The translations under genes were made by a program, and so were the position numbers. From Sphingopyxis sp. H050 (GTDB taxonomy: Bacteria; Pseudomonadota; Alphaproteobacteria; Sphingomonadales; Sphingomonadaceae), in assembly GCF_001468265.1 (NCBI RefSeq), contig NZ_LNRZ01000004.1:62001-126000 (forward strand): DNA of 64,000 bases. Direction: 5' to 3'. The notes below the pieces were generated by a model that searched no databases, had not been told where the DNA came from, and was given only the letters and a program-made list of their open reading frames with translations. Positions 36,672 through 47,200 of this stretch are shown here, one piece after another (within the stretch, counting starts at the first letter, position 1; each line of letters begins with the position of its first letter).

Positions 36672-37982
36672 ATGGGCGGCACCGGCGTCGTCGATCGCTT
36701 TCTGGATGTCTTCACCCGCTACATCGACAGTGGGTTCGGCCTGCTCGGCGGCGAAGTGGCGTTCATCGCCACCACCCTGATCGTCATCGACGTGACCCTG
36801 GCCGCCCTGTTCTGGACGTGGGGAGAGGGCGACGACATCATTGCGCGCCTTGTCAAGAAGACGCTGTTCGTCGGCGTCTTCGCCTACATCATCGGCAACT
36901 GGAACAGCCTGGCACGCATCGTCTTCGAGAGTTTCGCCGGGCTCGGCCTCAAAGCGTCGGGCACCGGCTTTACGGCGGCCGAACTGCTCCAGCCGGGCCG
37001 CGTCGCGCAGGTTGGCTTGGAAGCGGGCCAGCCTATTCTCGAATCCATCTCCGACCTTATGGGCTGGGTCGCGTTCTTCGAGAACTTCATCCAGATCGCG
37101 GTGCTGCTGATCGCCTGGCTGCTGGTCATCCTCGCCTTCTTCATTCTGGCGATCCAGCTTTTCGTGACGCTGATCGAGTTCAAGCTGGCGACGCTCGCCG
37201 GATTCGTGCTCATCCCGTTCGGCCTGTTTGGCAAGACCGCGTTCATGGCCGAGCGCGTGCTGGGGCTGGTGATCTCGTCAGGCATTAAGGTGCTGGTGCT
37301 CGCCGTCATCGTCGGCATCGGTTCGACCCTGTTCGACGAGTTCCGCGCCGGCTTCGGCGGCGCGCAGCCCAGCATCGAGGACGCGCTGGCCGTCGCGCTC
37401 GCCTCGCTGTGCCTTCTCGGCCTTGGCATCTTCGGCCCGTCGATCGCCAATGGCATTGTCTCCGGCGGCCCGGCGCTTGGCGCAGGGGCCGCAGCGGGGA
37501 CCGTGCTCGCGGCCGGCGGTGCGCTGGCCGGTGGCGCCGCTGCGGCCCGGCTCGGCGTCGGCGCTGCGGTGGGCGCGGCCGGTGGCGCCGCGCGAGGCGC
37601 CGCCTTCACGTCCGGGGCCGCAAACAGCGCCTATGCGCTTGGTTCGGCTGGCAAGTCCGGCGCGGCCGCAGTCGCTGGCGGCGCAGGCGGCGTCGGACAA
37701 GCCGCCGTCGGCGCAGCCATGTCGCCGCTGCGCAAGGCGGCAGCCTCGCTCAAGGATAGCTACCGTTCCGGCGGACGTGCCGCCGTCACCGCGACCGGCG
37801 GGACCATTTCGGGCGGCAGCTCCACGCCGTCGCCGGACGCACCGGCCGGCGCGCCCGCCTGGGCGTCCGCGATGAAGAACCGCCAGACCATGACCCACGG
37901 CGCGACCATCGCTGCCCACACGCTGCGCTCCGGCGATGGCGGCGGCAGCGGCGCGTCCGTCGACACCAGCCAGAAGGATTGA
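36672..37982 (+). CDS. trbL: Conjugal transfer protein TrbL (VirB6-like)
   Basis: Encodes 436 residues. About six hydrophobic helices occupy residues 25-280 (for example FIATTLIVIDVTLAALFW, IAVLLIAWLLVILAFFILAIQLF, LVLAVIVGIGSTLF), followed by an Ala/Gly-rich tail (GGPALGAGAAAGTVLAAGG onward) that ends polar. This is the polytopic inner-membrane channel component. The low-complexity tail is normal for TrbL. Confidence 0.93.
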   Translation: MGGTGVVDRFLDVFTRYIDSGFGLLGGEVAFIATTLIVIDVTLAALFWTWGEGDDIIARLVKKTLFVGVFAYIIGNWNSLARIVFESFAGLGLKASGTGFTAAELLQPGRVAQVGLEAGQPILESISDLMGWVAFFENFIQIAVLLIAWLLVILAFFILAIQLFVTLIEFKLATLAGFVLIPFGLFGKTAFMAERVLGLVISSGIKVLVLAVIVGIGSTLFDEFRAGFGGAQPSIEDALAVALASLCLLGLGIFGPSIANGIVSGGPALGAGAAAGTVLAAGGALAGGAAAARLGVGAAVGAAGGAARGAAFTSGAANSAYALGSAGKSGAAAVAGGAGGVGQAAVGAAMSPLRKAAASLKDSYRSGGRAAVTATGGTISGGSSTPSPDAPAGAPAWASAMKNRQTMTHGATIAAHTLRSGDGGGSGASVDTSQKD

Positions 37983-37985
37983 CCC

Positions 37986-38669
37986 ATGTTCAAGCGACCG
38001 AGCATCCGCTACGGCCAGACGCCCGCGCCGACCACCCCTTATCAGCGCGCGGCGCAGGCATGGGACGACCGCATGGGCTCGGCGCGCGTGCAGGCGAAGA
38101 ACTGGCGGCTCGCCTTCTTCGGGACGCTGTCCCTCTCAGGCGTTCTGGCCGGCGGTCTGGTCTGGCAATCGACGCGCGGCCATATCGTCCCCTGGGTCGT
38201 GCAGGTCGATCGGCTCGGCGAGGCCCAAGCGGTCGCGCCGGCCGAGGCCGGCTACCGTCCCACCGACCCGCAGGTCGCGTTCCATCTCGCCCGCTTCATC
38301 GAGCAGGTCCGCGCGATACCGGCCGATCCGGTCATCGTCCGTCAGAACTGGCTTCGAGCATACGATTTCACCACCGATCGCGGCGCGCTCGCGCTCAACG
38401 ATTACGCGAGGGCCAACGACCCGTTCGCCAATGTCGGTCGGGGGCAGGTCGCGGTGGAAGTGTCGAGCGTCATCCGCGCCTCACCCGACAGCTTCCGCGT
38501 CGCCTGGATCGAGCGCCATTATCAGGACGGCAGCCTTGCCGCCACCGAACGCTGGTCGGCGATCCTCACCATCGTCGTGCAGCCGCCGCGCACCCCCGAC
38601 GCCCTGCGCAAGAATCCGCTCGGCGTCTTCGTCAACGCCCTCAATTGGTCGAAGGAGCTGTCGCAATGA
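37986..38669 (+). CDS. trbF: Conjugal transfer protein TrbF (VirB8-like)
   Basis: Encodes 227 residues. A cytoplasmic N-terminus leads into a single membrane helix (AFFGTLSLSGVLAGGLVW), and the periplasmic VirB8-like domain follows (TDPQVAFHLARFIEQVR, VIVRQNWLRAYDFTT, NPLGVFVNALNWSKEL). The start is 3 bases after the trbL stop. Its TGA overlaps the trbG ATG. Confidence 0.93.
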   Translation: MFKRPSIRYGQTPAPTTPYQRAAQAWDDRMGSARVQAKNWRLAFFGTLSLSGVLAGGLVWQSTRGHIVPWVVQVDRLGEAQAVAPAEAGYRPTDPQVAFHLARFIEQVRAIPADPVIVRQNWLRAYDFTTDRGALALNDYARANDPFANVGRGQVAVEVSSVIRASPDSFRVAWIERHYQDGSLAATERWSAILTIVVQPPRTPDALRKNPLGVFVNALNWSKELSQ

Positions 38670-39682
38670 CCGGCATACTCATCCGCCGCGTGGCCACGGC
38701 CGCGCTCTTCGTCTCCGCATCCGCGCTCGCCGGCTGCGCCACCACGTCGGCCAGGCCGCCCGTGATCGCGTTGGACGATCCGCCCCCGGCGATCGCCGCG
38801 ACGCCCGCGGCCGAGCCGCCCCGCGCGGTCGAGATCGTCACGATCCCCGAGCCGTTGCCGCTCCCCGGTCAATTGAAGCCGGTGACGGAGCGCGCGCGAC
38901 CGCCGGAGCCCGCCGATCCGCGCCGCCGTGTCGGCGACGCCAACGATGCCGCGCGCGTCCAGCCGGTGCGCGACGGCTTCCTCAACGCCATCCAGCAATA
39001 CCCGTGGACCGAAGGCGCGCTCTATCAGGTCTATACCGCGCCCGGTCAGGTGACAGACATCGCCTTGCAGCAAGGCGAGCAGCTTGTCGGGCCGGGGCCG
39101 GTCGCGGCGGGCGACACGGTGCGGTGGATCATCGGCGATACGGTGAGCGGCAGCGGAGCAGCTGCCCGCGTGCATATCTTGGTAAAGCCCACCCGACCCG
39201 ACCTCGCCACCAACCTCATTATCAATACGGATCGGCGCACCTACCATCTGGAGCTGCGCGCCACCCCCGTGACCTACATGGCGTCAGTGTCCTGGACCTA
39301 TCCGCACGACCAGCTCATCGCCTTGCAAGGCCGCAACGCGGCTGCTGCTGCGGCTGCACCGGTAGCGACCGGCGTGGACGTGGCGGCGCTCAACTTCCGC
39401 TATCGCATCGACGGCGATAGAGCGCCGTGGCGTCCGGCCCGCGCGTTCGACGACGGAAGGCAGGTCTTCATCGAGTTTCCCGCCGGGATCTCGCAGGGCG
39501 AGATGCCACCGCTTTTCGTGACCGGCGTGGCCGGCGACGCCGAGCTGGTCAATTACCGCGTGCAAAGCCGCTACATGGTGGTCGATCGCCTGTTCGCTGC
39601 CGCCGAGCTGCGCCTGGGCGACCGGCGCACCGAGCAGCGTGTCCGCATCGTGCGGGACGATGGACGGAGGGGGCGGCCGTGA
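38666..39682 (+). CDS. trbG: Conjugal transfer protein TrbG (VirB9-like)
   Basis: Encodes 338 residues: signal peptide with the lipobox ALAGC near 25, then a Pro-rich linker and the VirB9 domain (LNAIQQYPWTEGALYQVYTAPGQVTDIAL, GDTVRWIIGDT, TNLIINTDRRTYHLELRA). It forms the outer-membrane part of the channel with TrbI. It overlaps trbI at GTGA. Confidence 0.93.
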   Translation: MTGILIRRVATAALFVSASALAGCATTSARPPVIALDDPPPAIAATPAAEPPRAVEIVTIPEPLPLPGQLKPVTERARPPEPADPRRRVGDANDAARVQPVRDGFLNAIQQYPWTEGALYQVYTAPGQVTDIALQQGEQLVGPGPVAAGDTVRWIIGDTVSGSGAAARVHILVKPTRPDLATNLIINTDRRTYHLELRATPVTYMASVSWTYPHDQLIALQGRNAAAAAAAPVATGVDVAALNFRYRIDGDRAPWRPARAFDDGRQVFIEFPAGISQGEMPPLFVTGVAGDAELVNYRVQSRYMVVDRLFAAAELRLGDRRTEQRVRIVRDDGRRGRP

Positions 39683-40905
39683 CCGACAGCCACGATCCGT
39701 CCGTCGAGGATCGGCCCGCCGCACAGTCGGCCCGCCCTGATCCGGCGGCGTTCCAGCTTCGCGGCGATCCGCCCCGCGTCATGCGGCTTTCCCGTAAAGC
39801 GCTCGCCGTCGTCGGCGTCGCCGCCGGCCTCGGCATAGGTGGTTCGCTGATCTATGCGCTACGACCGCCGAGCGATCGGGCCGCGCAGGAACTCTACAAC
39901 ACCGATAGCCGCGCCACGGCCGAGACTATCACGTCGGGGCCCCGCGACTATGCCCAAGCGCCCCGGCTCGGCCCGCCGCTGCCCGGCGACCTCGGCCGAC
40001 CGATCGTATCGGCACAGCAGCGCGGCGAGGATGTCACCGTGCCGCCGGTCGGCGCGCAGCCAGGTCCGCCCGATCCGCGCGCTCAGGCGGCGGAGGCGGC
40101 TCGGCAGCGTGCCGCTCAGGAGCGCGACGCGGCCCGCACCAGCTCGGTCTTCCTCGGCGGCAGCGGAAGCGCCGCATCACCGGACACCCCGGTTACGCCG
40201 GTTCTCGCAGCGCCGACTCCAGCGCCTGCGGCGACGGGCGATGCGTCGGCGCAAAGCGATCAAGCGGGAAGGCGCACCTTCATGGCGCAGGCGCCGAACC
40301 AGCGCACGGTCAGTGTCGAGAGGCTGACCACGCCGTCATCACCCAACATCGTGCAGGCCGGCAGCTTGATACCGGCTGCCCTCATCACCGGCATCCGCTC
40401 CGACCTTCCCGGCCAGATCACCGCGCAGGTAACGGCCAACGTCTATGACAGCCCTACGGGGCGCATCCTCCTCATCCCGCAGGGCGCGCGGCTGATTGGC
40501 GAGTATGACAGTGAGGTCGCCGCGGGTCAGACACGCGTGCTGCTGGCCTGGGACCGGCTCATCCTGCCGGACGGACGTTCGATCGTTCTCGAGCGCCAGC
40601 CCGGCACCGATGGCGCAGGGTTTGCGGGCCTACAGGACCGCGTCAACCAGCATTGGGGCAATCTCCTGAAGGCGGCGGCCGTTTCGACGCTTTTGGGGGT
40701 CGGTGCTGAGCTGGGCGCAGACAGCGAGGACGACCTGACCCGCGCACTGCGACGCGGCTCGCAGGACACCATCAACCAGACCGGCCAGCAGATCGTGCGT
40801 CGGCAGCTCAATGTGCCGCCCACGCTCACCATCCGGCCGGGGCATCCGCTGCGCGTGGTGCTGACCCGCGACTTGGTGCTCGAACCCATCGGAGTAACGC
40901 GATGA
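39679..40905 (+). CDS. trbI: Conjugal transfer protein TrbI (VirB10-like)
   Basis: Encodes 408 residues from GTG. A short cytoplasmic part, a membrane helix (LAVVGVAAGLGIGGSLIYAL), a Pro-rich periplasmic linker and the VirB10 C-terminal domain (QAGSLIPAALITGIRSDLPGQI, RILLIPQGARLIGEYDSEV, NVPPTLTIRPGHPLRVVLTRD) fit the family. It spans both membranes and senses ATPase activity. It overlaps the DUF2274 gene by 4 bases. Confidence 0.94.
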   Translation: MTDSHDPSVEDRPAAQSARPDPAAFQLRGDPPRVMRLSRKALAVVGVAAGLGIGGSLIYALRPPSDRAAQELYNTDSRATAETITSGPRDYAQAPRLGPPLPGDLGRPIVSAQQRGEDVTVPPVGAQPGPPDPRAQAAEAARQRAAQERDAARTSSVFLGGSGSAASPDTPVTPVLAAPTPAPAATGDASAQSDQAGRRTFMAQAPNQRTVSVERLTTPSSPNIVQAGSLIPAALITGIRSDLPGQITAQVTANVYDSPTGRILLIPQGARLIGEYDSEVAAGQTRVLLAWDRLILPDGRSIVLERQPGTDGAGFAGLQDRVNQHWGNLLKAAAVSTLLGVGAELGADSEDDLTRALRRGSQDTINQTGQQIVRRQLNVPPTLTIRPGHPLRVVLTRDLVLEPIGVTR

Positions 40906-41126
40906 CGAAGTTGAAGCTCGGGCCGCTGGCCGACGATCGCCCCGTCAAGCTCACGGTGGAGTTGCCTGCCGCTGTTCACCGCGATCTCACGGCCTACGCC
41001 GCCGCGCTTGCGGCCGAGACCGGCGGGGATGCTATCGTTCCTGAGAAGCTCGTCTCGCCAATGCTGGCGAAGTTCATGGCGAGCGACCGAGGATTCTCGC
41101 GGCGACGGGATACCTCGAAGAGCTGA
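40902..41126 (+). CDS. DUF2274 protein
   Basis: Encodes 74 residues; the DUF2274 family marks are KLKLGPLADDRPVKLTVELPAAVHRDLTAYA and a PMLAKFMASDRGF tail, with an RHH-like look. It is usually the last gene of this trb cluster and overlaps trbI by 4 bases. Its function is unknown. Confidence 0.85.
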   Translation: MTKLKLGPLADDRPVKLTVELPAAVHRDLTAYAAALAAETGGDAIVPEKLVSPMLAKFMASDRGFSRRRDTSKS

Positions 41127-41140
41127 CCGCCTCGCTGCCA

Positions 41141-41449
41141 TCAGTTACCCAGGAAGCGTCGGCGGCGATCCTGAGCATCCACCTTGATGATCGCTTCTTC
41201 GGCCGTGGCGCATTCGCCGCCACGGACCGAGCCGTCACGACATCCGGCCACCAACTGTCGAGCCTCGTCGATATGAGCGACGAAATACTGTGTGCCGCGT
41301 GCGTCGTCCGATGCCTTGGCCACCGCTGCCCCGGTGGCGGTAATCCTCGCTTGAGGGATCGGCGCAATCAGCGGTCGTAAGGCAAAGCCTCCCGCAAAAC
41401 CGATGGCCAAGTTGACTAACACGATAATGATTGTCTTGCTGTGAGACAT
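41141..41449 (-). CDS. Small membrane-anchored protein, possible exclusion protein
   Basis: Encodes 102 residues: an N-terminal helix (IIIVLVNLAIGFAGGFALRPLI) and a soluble C-terminal region with two Cys (VAGCRDGSVRGGECATAEEAI). The layout resembles small TrbK/EexN-like exclusion proteins (one anchor plus a C-terminal Cys pair). It lies antisense, 14 bases from the end of the trb operon, so it is a possible second or alternative exclusion gene; no family can be named. Confidence 0.5.
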   Translation of the reverse strand: MSHSKTIIIVLVNLAIGFAGGFALRPLIAPIPQARITATGAAVAKASDDARGTQYFVAHIDEARQLVAGCRDGSVRGGECATAEEAIIKVDAQDRRRRFLGN

Positions 41450-41479
41450 AGTAGATATCTCCAGAAAATTCTGTGTAAA

Positions 41480-42403
41480 TTACTGTATTTTTGTCGAGAA
41501 ATCAAAGGTTAGCGCGTAGCGACTCTTGATGAATCCGAGGAAACGGTGAATAGTCGGATTGATATTGTCTTCGCACCAATAGGCGGAAAAGCCAGTTAGT
41601 GCCGGCCCTTGTTCCCCGTGTATTGGCCGATACACAACATCAGGGTACAGTGCGCCGGTCGAACCTTCGCAAACGATGCTCACGCCAGAGCTAACGCCTA
41701 GCATGCTCAACACAGTCTCTCGGCTCGACCGCAATACTCGAATATCGGGCTTACTGCCGGACAACGCCAGACGGCCAAGCAGCATATCGCGAATAGCTGG
41801 GCCAGGGTCGGTGATTGGTAATAGGAAGCGCTCTTCCCGAAGATCAGTCCAGTGCACGACATCTTGGTTCGCGAGTGGATGCGACTCGGGTAATGCAACG
41901 AGCATTCGCTCGCTCCACACCGGTTCGCAGCGAAATCCGTTCTGCCCCGCAACGCCCATCAAGATTGCGATGTCAATTTCTCCAGTATTCAGTCCGGCCA
42001 GAAGTAGACTTCTGTCGGATTCAACGCACTCCACATCAACATCCGGGTGAGTTTCGATCCAATTCAATATCGTTGCACGCAAATTGCCGGCAGAAACGGA
42101 ACTGTTGTGTCCGATCATCAGGCCACCAGCACGGCCCTGACCTGCTGCACGCATCATTTTTACCAACTTATCGGCTGTGTCTACCATCGGCTTAGCGCTG
42201 CGGATGAAGGTGCTTCCAGCCAGCGTTGTTGTGACACCTGAACGCGAGCGCTCAAAAATAGACATGCCGATAGAGTGTTCCAGCTTCAGGATAGCCCGGC
42301 TCAGAGTCGATTGCTCGACATCTAGGGCACGTGCCGCACGATAGAAGGAACCGTGATCTGCTGCCGCGATAGCGTAGCGAAGTTGCCGGATATTGAACGG
42401 CAA
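41480..42403 (-). CDS. LysR-family transcriptional regulator of the efflux operon
   Basis: Encodes 307 residues from TTG, with no strong SD. HTH: IRQLRYAIAAADHGSFYRAARALDVEQSTLSRAILKLE; the effector domain follows (DIAILMGVAG, MLVALPESHPLA). The start lies 1 base after the SMR stop, so it is the last gene of the operon. The DNA here is noticeably more AT-rich than the transfer genes, as expected of acquired cargo. It probably controls the efflux cassette, with TetR at the other end of the operon. Confidence 0.85.
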   Translation of the reverse strand: MPFNIRQLRYAIAAADHGSFYRAARALDVEQSTLSRAILKLEHSIGMSIFERSRSGVTTTLAGSTFIRSAKPMVDTADKLVKMMRAAGQGRAGGLMIGHNSSVSAGNLRATILNWIETHPDVDVECVESDRSLLLAGLNTGEIDIAILMGVAGQNGFRCEPVWSERMLVALPESHPLANQDVVHWTDLREERFLLPITDPGPAIRDMLLGRLALSGSKPDIRVLRSSRETVLSMLGVSSGVSIVCEGSTGALYPDVVYRPIHGEQGPALTGFSAYWCEDNINPTIHRFLGFIKSRYALTFDFSTKIQ

Positions 42404-42404
42404 A

Positions 42405-42746
42405 TTAATGCCCGGACGAGGTTGAGAAGACCTGCATAACGACCACGCCTGAAACGATCAGGCCGATGCCAATGATCGCGGCCACATCCAAAGCCTGGCG
42501 GAGCACAACAACCCCCACGATGGCAGTGAGAACGATGCCGCATCCAGCCCAAATTGCATATGTTATGCCAAGAGGGATAACGCGGAGCGCTTGCGTCAAA
42601 CAGTAAAATGACATCCCAAAGAATAATGCCATCAAAAGTGTCGGAATTGGCCGAGTAAACTGCTCAGATTTTGCCATGAAAGTCGAGCCGGTCACTTCGC
42701 ATATAATAGCAGCCGTCAACGCAGCATAGGGAAAGAAAGGATGCAT
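42405..42746 (-). CDS. SMR-family multidrug efflux protein
   Basis: Encodes 113 residues with four membrane helices, the EmrE/QacE layout. The conserved Glu in helix 1 is in IICEVTGSTFMAKSEQF and the signature follows in helix 4 (LIVSGVVVMQVFS). Such pumps work as dimers and exchange cations or quaternary ammonium compounds for protons. It is 70 bases downstream of the outer membrane factor. A tripartite RND pump and an SMR pump together suggest broad resistance. Confidence 0.9.
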   Translation of the reverse strand: MHPFFPYAALTAAIICEVTGSTFMAKSEQFTRPIPTLLMALFFGMSFYCLTQALRVIPLGITYAIWAGCGIVLTAIVGVVVLRQALDVAAIIGIGLIVSGVVVMQVFSTSSGH

Positions 42747-42816
42747 TTTTAGTTCCCTTATTAAATGACGTCGTTGAATGATGGTTCATTGCACCACGGG
42801 ATTTTGATTATTGAAC

Positions 42817-44217
42817 TTAAGGGCGGATGTCGCGCCAGCCTGCTCCCAACGCGAGCTGCGCGGCTATCCAGCCTTGCGTTTTCTGAACTCGCCGGGCCAA
42901 GGCGGTCGACTTTGCATCCAGTGCTTCGACTTGCGCGCCCAACCGTGCACGAGCAGAAATCTGACCCGCATTTTCCCGAACTGTCGCCAATTCAGCGCTT
43001 TGCTCGGCAGAGCGCGCGGCAATTTCTGCCTCATTGGCGGCCCACCGACTTGAGTTCCAAGCCTCCAAGGCGCTATCGGACTCTTCGAGTGCGGCCAGAA
43101 CCACGGCCTGCCACTGTGCAAGCGCGGCTTCCGATCTAGCATCAGCAGATTTCACCCGGCGTAGTAGCCGGGGCATATCAAACAAACCCCAGATCAGGCT
43201 CGGCCCAACCGCAAATCCTACGGCGCCATCATCGCCGAGCCGGTCAGGCCGAGCTGAAAGCGCGATATTTCCGGCTAGCGAAATACGTGGATAGAGATCT
43301 GTGACCGCAATACGCGCTTGTGCCACAGTGCCAGCAAGCCGCTGCTCGGCTGCGCCGACATCGGGTCGTCGGCGCAGCATGGCTGCCGGATCGCCGGCAT
43401 CAAGCACGCTGGGAGCGATGGGTAGACTGCCTGGCGCCAGATTGGGGTCAGGCACGCGCCCGCCAAGGATCGACAGACGTCGTGCGCTATTGCGGCGTGA
43501 AGCGACAAGGTCAGGTAACTGACCTCGCGCCAGGGCAAGCGCACTAGTTGCCGCCTCGCGATCTATGCGTGAAGCGGCACCGAGCGCTTCCGCTTTATCG
43601 ACACTCAGTGAAATTGCCTCCAGCGCGGCGATGCGCTTCTGCACCAGCAGCTCTTGCTCGGCAGCGTAGCGATTCTCCACATAAGCGCGGACAACCGACG
43701 CCGCTACCGCAGCCTCTGTCTGCCGGCGCAGCCATAGAGCTTCACCTTCCTGAGCGCGTGCTGCTGCGAGGTTCGCGGAGATGCGTCCAAACAGATCGAC
43801 TTCCCACCCGAGCGTGACTCCGACATTTGCCAGATTCTGGTCCGGATAGCGATCAGGCGCCCCCGGAAATGGGGGCTGGGCTAATCCCGCAACGCGCCTG
43901 CTGGAGACGCCAGCTTCAACCGATCCACCTGGCAGAGCGCTGGCCTTCGCTTCGCCAACCAGTGCCTGAGCCGCTTTGAGGTTTGCGGCAGCGGCGGCGA
44001 GATCGGCATTGCGCGCCAACGCATCGCTGACCAATGTATCGAGCACCGGGTCATTAAATGCCCGCCACCAGTCCAGAACGACCGGCTGGGCACTCTGTCC
44101 TTCTGCAATCACCGTCCAGGTCGGCATCACCGGGGGAACTGGTGTTCGCTCAGAGAGACTGACACAACCGCTTAGCGCGAGCGCAGCCGAAGCGAGTAAG
44201 ACAACTTGCGATCTCAT
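42817..44217 (-). CDS. RND efflux outer membrane factor (OprM/NodT-like)
   Basis: Encodes 466 residues. The lipoprotein signal ALALSGC leads into two outer-membrane-efflux repeats: the segments LVSDALARNADLAAAAANLKAAQ and LRRRPDVGAAEQRLAGTVAQARIAVTDLYPRISLAGN are characteristic. It forms the outer-membrane channel for the RND pump. ATG start at 44217, overlapping the RND stop by 4 bases. Confidence 0.92.
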   Translation of the reverse strand: MRSQVVLLASAALALSGCVSLSERTPVPPVMPTWTVIAEGQSAQPVVLDWWRAFNDPVLDTLVSDALARNADLAAAAANLKAAQALVGEAKASALPGGSVEAGVSSRRVAGLAQPPFPGAPDRYPDQNLANVGVTLGWEVDLFGRISANLAAARAQEGEALWLRRQTEAAVAASVVRAYVENRYAAEQELLVQKRIAALEAISLSVDKAEALGAASRIDREAATSALALARGQLPDLVASRRNSARRLSILGGRVPDPNLAPGSLPIAPSVLDAGDPAAMLRRRPDVGAAEQRLAGTVAQARIAVTDLYPRISLAGNIALSARPDRLGDDGAVGFAVGPSLIWGLFDMPRLLRRVKSADARSEAALAQWQAVVLAALEESDSALEAWNSSRWAANEAEIAARSAEQSAELATVRENAGQISARARLGAQVEALDAKSTALARRVQKTQGWIAAQLALGAGWRDIRP

Positions 44218-47200
44218 GACAAAGCCTCCTGAGGCGGGGCAGAACGGGTTCGCAAAGCCGGCAGGCGGTGGAACAACAGCGAATAGAGCGCCGGGATCAG
44301 GACCAAAGTGATAAGCGTGCCGAGCGCCAGGCCTCCGATCATCGCGGCTGCCATCGGTCGCCAAAGATCGCCGCCGAAGGCGAACAGCGGCAGAAGACCG
44401 ACAATGCAGGTAAGCTTGGTCATGATGATCGGGCGCAAACGGACCTCCGCTGCACGGACGATGGCATCGACATGACCGGCACCGTTGGCCCGCTCCTCGA
44501 CTACTCGTTCGAGCAGTAGAACCGCATTGTTGACGATGATTCCAGCCAGCGCCAGCAGACCGAGCGTGGCGGTGTAGTTCATCTCCTGACGGGCGAGGAA
44601 CAGACCCAAGGTCGCCCCAATGATGACGAATGGGATCGAGGCCATGACGATCATCGTCTTCCTGACGCTACCAAACTGCCACAGGAACAGTCCGGCCATG
44701 CCGAAGAGTGCTATCGGCAAATACTGGATCAGGCCGCCATTGGCTTCGGCAGATTCTTCGATCTCACCCCCCGGGATCACCGAATGCCCGGCTGGCAGGT
44801 CGAGGCTGGCGACCGCGTCGGCGACCTTGCTGGTCAGTGCCTGGGCCGTCAGAGTGGGGTGGCGCGCACTAACCATAATCGTGGGGTATTGATTGCGGCG
44901 ATTTAAAACGCTGTCCTGATCGGCCAGGCGCACTGTCGCGATATCGCCAAGCGTAACGCCCGGCTTGACCAGCGTCGCCGAGATTGCGTCGGGCGAAAGG
45001 CGCAGCGTCGCATCGGCGCGCAATACGACCGGGGTCGTGAGTTCGCCACGGGTCAATGTGGTGACCGTTACCCCCGAGTAAGCCGCTTGCAGGGCACGCG
45101 CCGTGTCGGCCGGCGTGACGCTGGCGGCTTCCGCGCGTGCGCGATCGATATCTACGACAAGGCGCGGGATCACCGTTTCAGCATCATCTCGGACGTCGAG
45201 CGTCCCCGGCACTGTACGCAGTGCCGATTTGAGCTTCTCGGCAGCCTTGCTCAATGTGTCGCGATCGGGCCCTGTAAGAATGAACACCGCCTTGCCGGCT
45301 TCCGACATCCCCAGGGAAAAGCGCTTGGGCTCGATACGCGCCTGCGGAAAACGGGTGGTGAGATCGTCGCGCAGTTCGCGCACGACAGCATCGCTATCAG
45401 CGCCCTTGGCAAGATTGACGACGGCGTAGGCGCGGTTGCCAGCCGGCAGAGGCGGGTTGAGGCCAAGAATGAACCGCGGTCCACCGTCGCCGACATAAAC
45501 CACGTTGCTGACGACTTCCGGATGCGCCTTCCGATCGCTTATCCTTGCCGAGATTTCCTGAGCCACCCTCAGGCTTTCCCGAGTGGCGCCTCCGGGGGCG
45601 ATCTCAATCGGAATCTGTACCTGGGCACGGTCAGACGGACCCAGCAGCCCTTGAGGCAGGAGGCCATTGAGGACGGTCGCCCCTGCGAGGAGCGCAACCA
45701 TTGCGACAGCTACAGTTGCTGGACGGCCGACAATGATTAGTACTTTGCGCCCGTACCAGCGCCTGAGCCGCCCGATCCAGTCGTCCTTCTCATGCTCCTC
45801 GTGAGGGGCTTTGATGTACATCTTGCAGAGTAGTGCCACGACCGTCAGGGCGAGAAACAACGACAGGAGTAATGTGACGCCGAGAACAATAGCGAGGCTG
45901 CGCATGTATTCGGCAGTTTCACTCGACCCGGCCACCAGCGGGGTAAAGGCCAGGATGATAGCCAGAGACGAAACCAGCAGCGGCGCGGCCATAGTCTTGC
46001 CCGCATGGATAGCAGCGGATTCGGCGGCTTCGCCATCTCCAATACGTCGCTGATAATCCTCGACTACCACGATGGCATTGTCGACGAAGATACCAAGCGC
46101 GATGATGATGGCGGCGATTGAGATCTGGTGCAGTTCGATCCCAAGCACGCTCATCACCAGAAGAGTGCCGAGGACCGTTAGCGGCACAATCACACTGGTG
46201 ACCAATCCAGCACGCCAACCGAGAAACACGACGACGACACCCATGACGATGACGACCGTCTCCGCGAAAATCTTGCCGACCTTCTGCAGATTGTGGCCCA
46301 CGACCTCCGCCTGATCGGTGATCGGGGAAAGGGTCATCCCGATCGGGAGGTCTGCTTGTGCGGAGGCGACTCCCGCGCGGAGCGCGTCAGCGAAATCGAC
46401 GACGTTCAGGCCCGTGCGCATCGAGACGCCGAGTACGATCGCCGGTTTGCCGTCGAAAACGGCAGCAGCCGTCGGAGGGTCCTGGGGGCGTTGTTCGATC
46501 TTGGCGATCGTGGAAAGCGGGACGGAACCTCCGCCTGGAAGGGCGACGGGTACAGCCCCGACCGCAGAGGCTGTCTTGAGCTGACCGGAGGCATCAAGCA
46601 TCAGAGTGCGTCCGGACACATCGAGCTCGCCGGCCGACACCACCATGTTCCGATCACCGATCGCCTTGGCGACGGCTTCCAGGCTGATGCCAGCCGCAGC
46701 GAGGCGCGCTGGCAATATTTCAATGTAAATTTGTTCTTCACGCACACCGTGAAGCGAGACCTGCTCAACGCCGGTCACGCCTTGCAACCGCAATCGTGCC
46801 GCGCGCGCAGCTTCCTGTAGCTGACCCTGGCTGTAACTTTCGCCAGTAAGCGCAAGGGTCATAACTGATACCCGGCCCCAGGAATCGTTGAGGACTGGGC
46901 CGATCGTGCCTGCCGGGAAGAGCGCTGCGGCCTCCTGGCTTCGAGCGCGCAAGGTCTGCCAGACCTGGTTTACGCGCTGAGGACTGACATTGCTGTGAAG
47001 CGCAATGGTCATGATCACCACGCCAGGGCGCAGAGTCGTTTCCATTTTTTTGACTTCGGCAACGGTTCGCACACGCTCTTCGAGCGGCTTGGCCACTAGG
47101 CTCTCCAGACGCTCAGGTGTTGCGCCCGGAAGATAGGCTTCAATTGTGGCAGCCCGAAACGGGACGGTCGGCTCCTCGGTGGCGGGGAATCCGATCAGGA

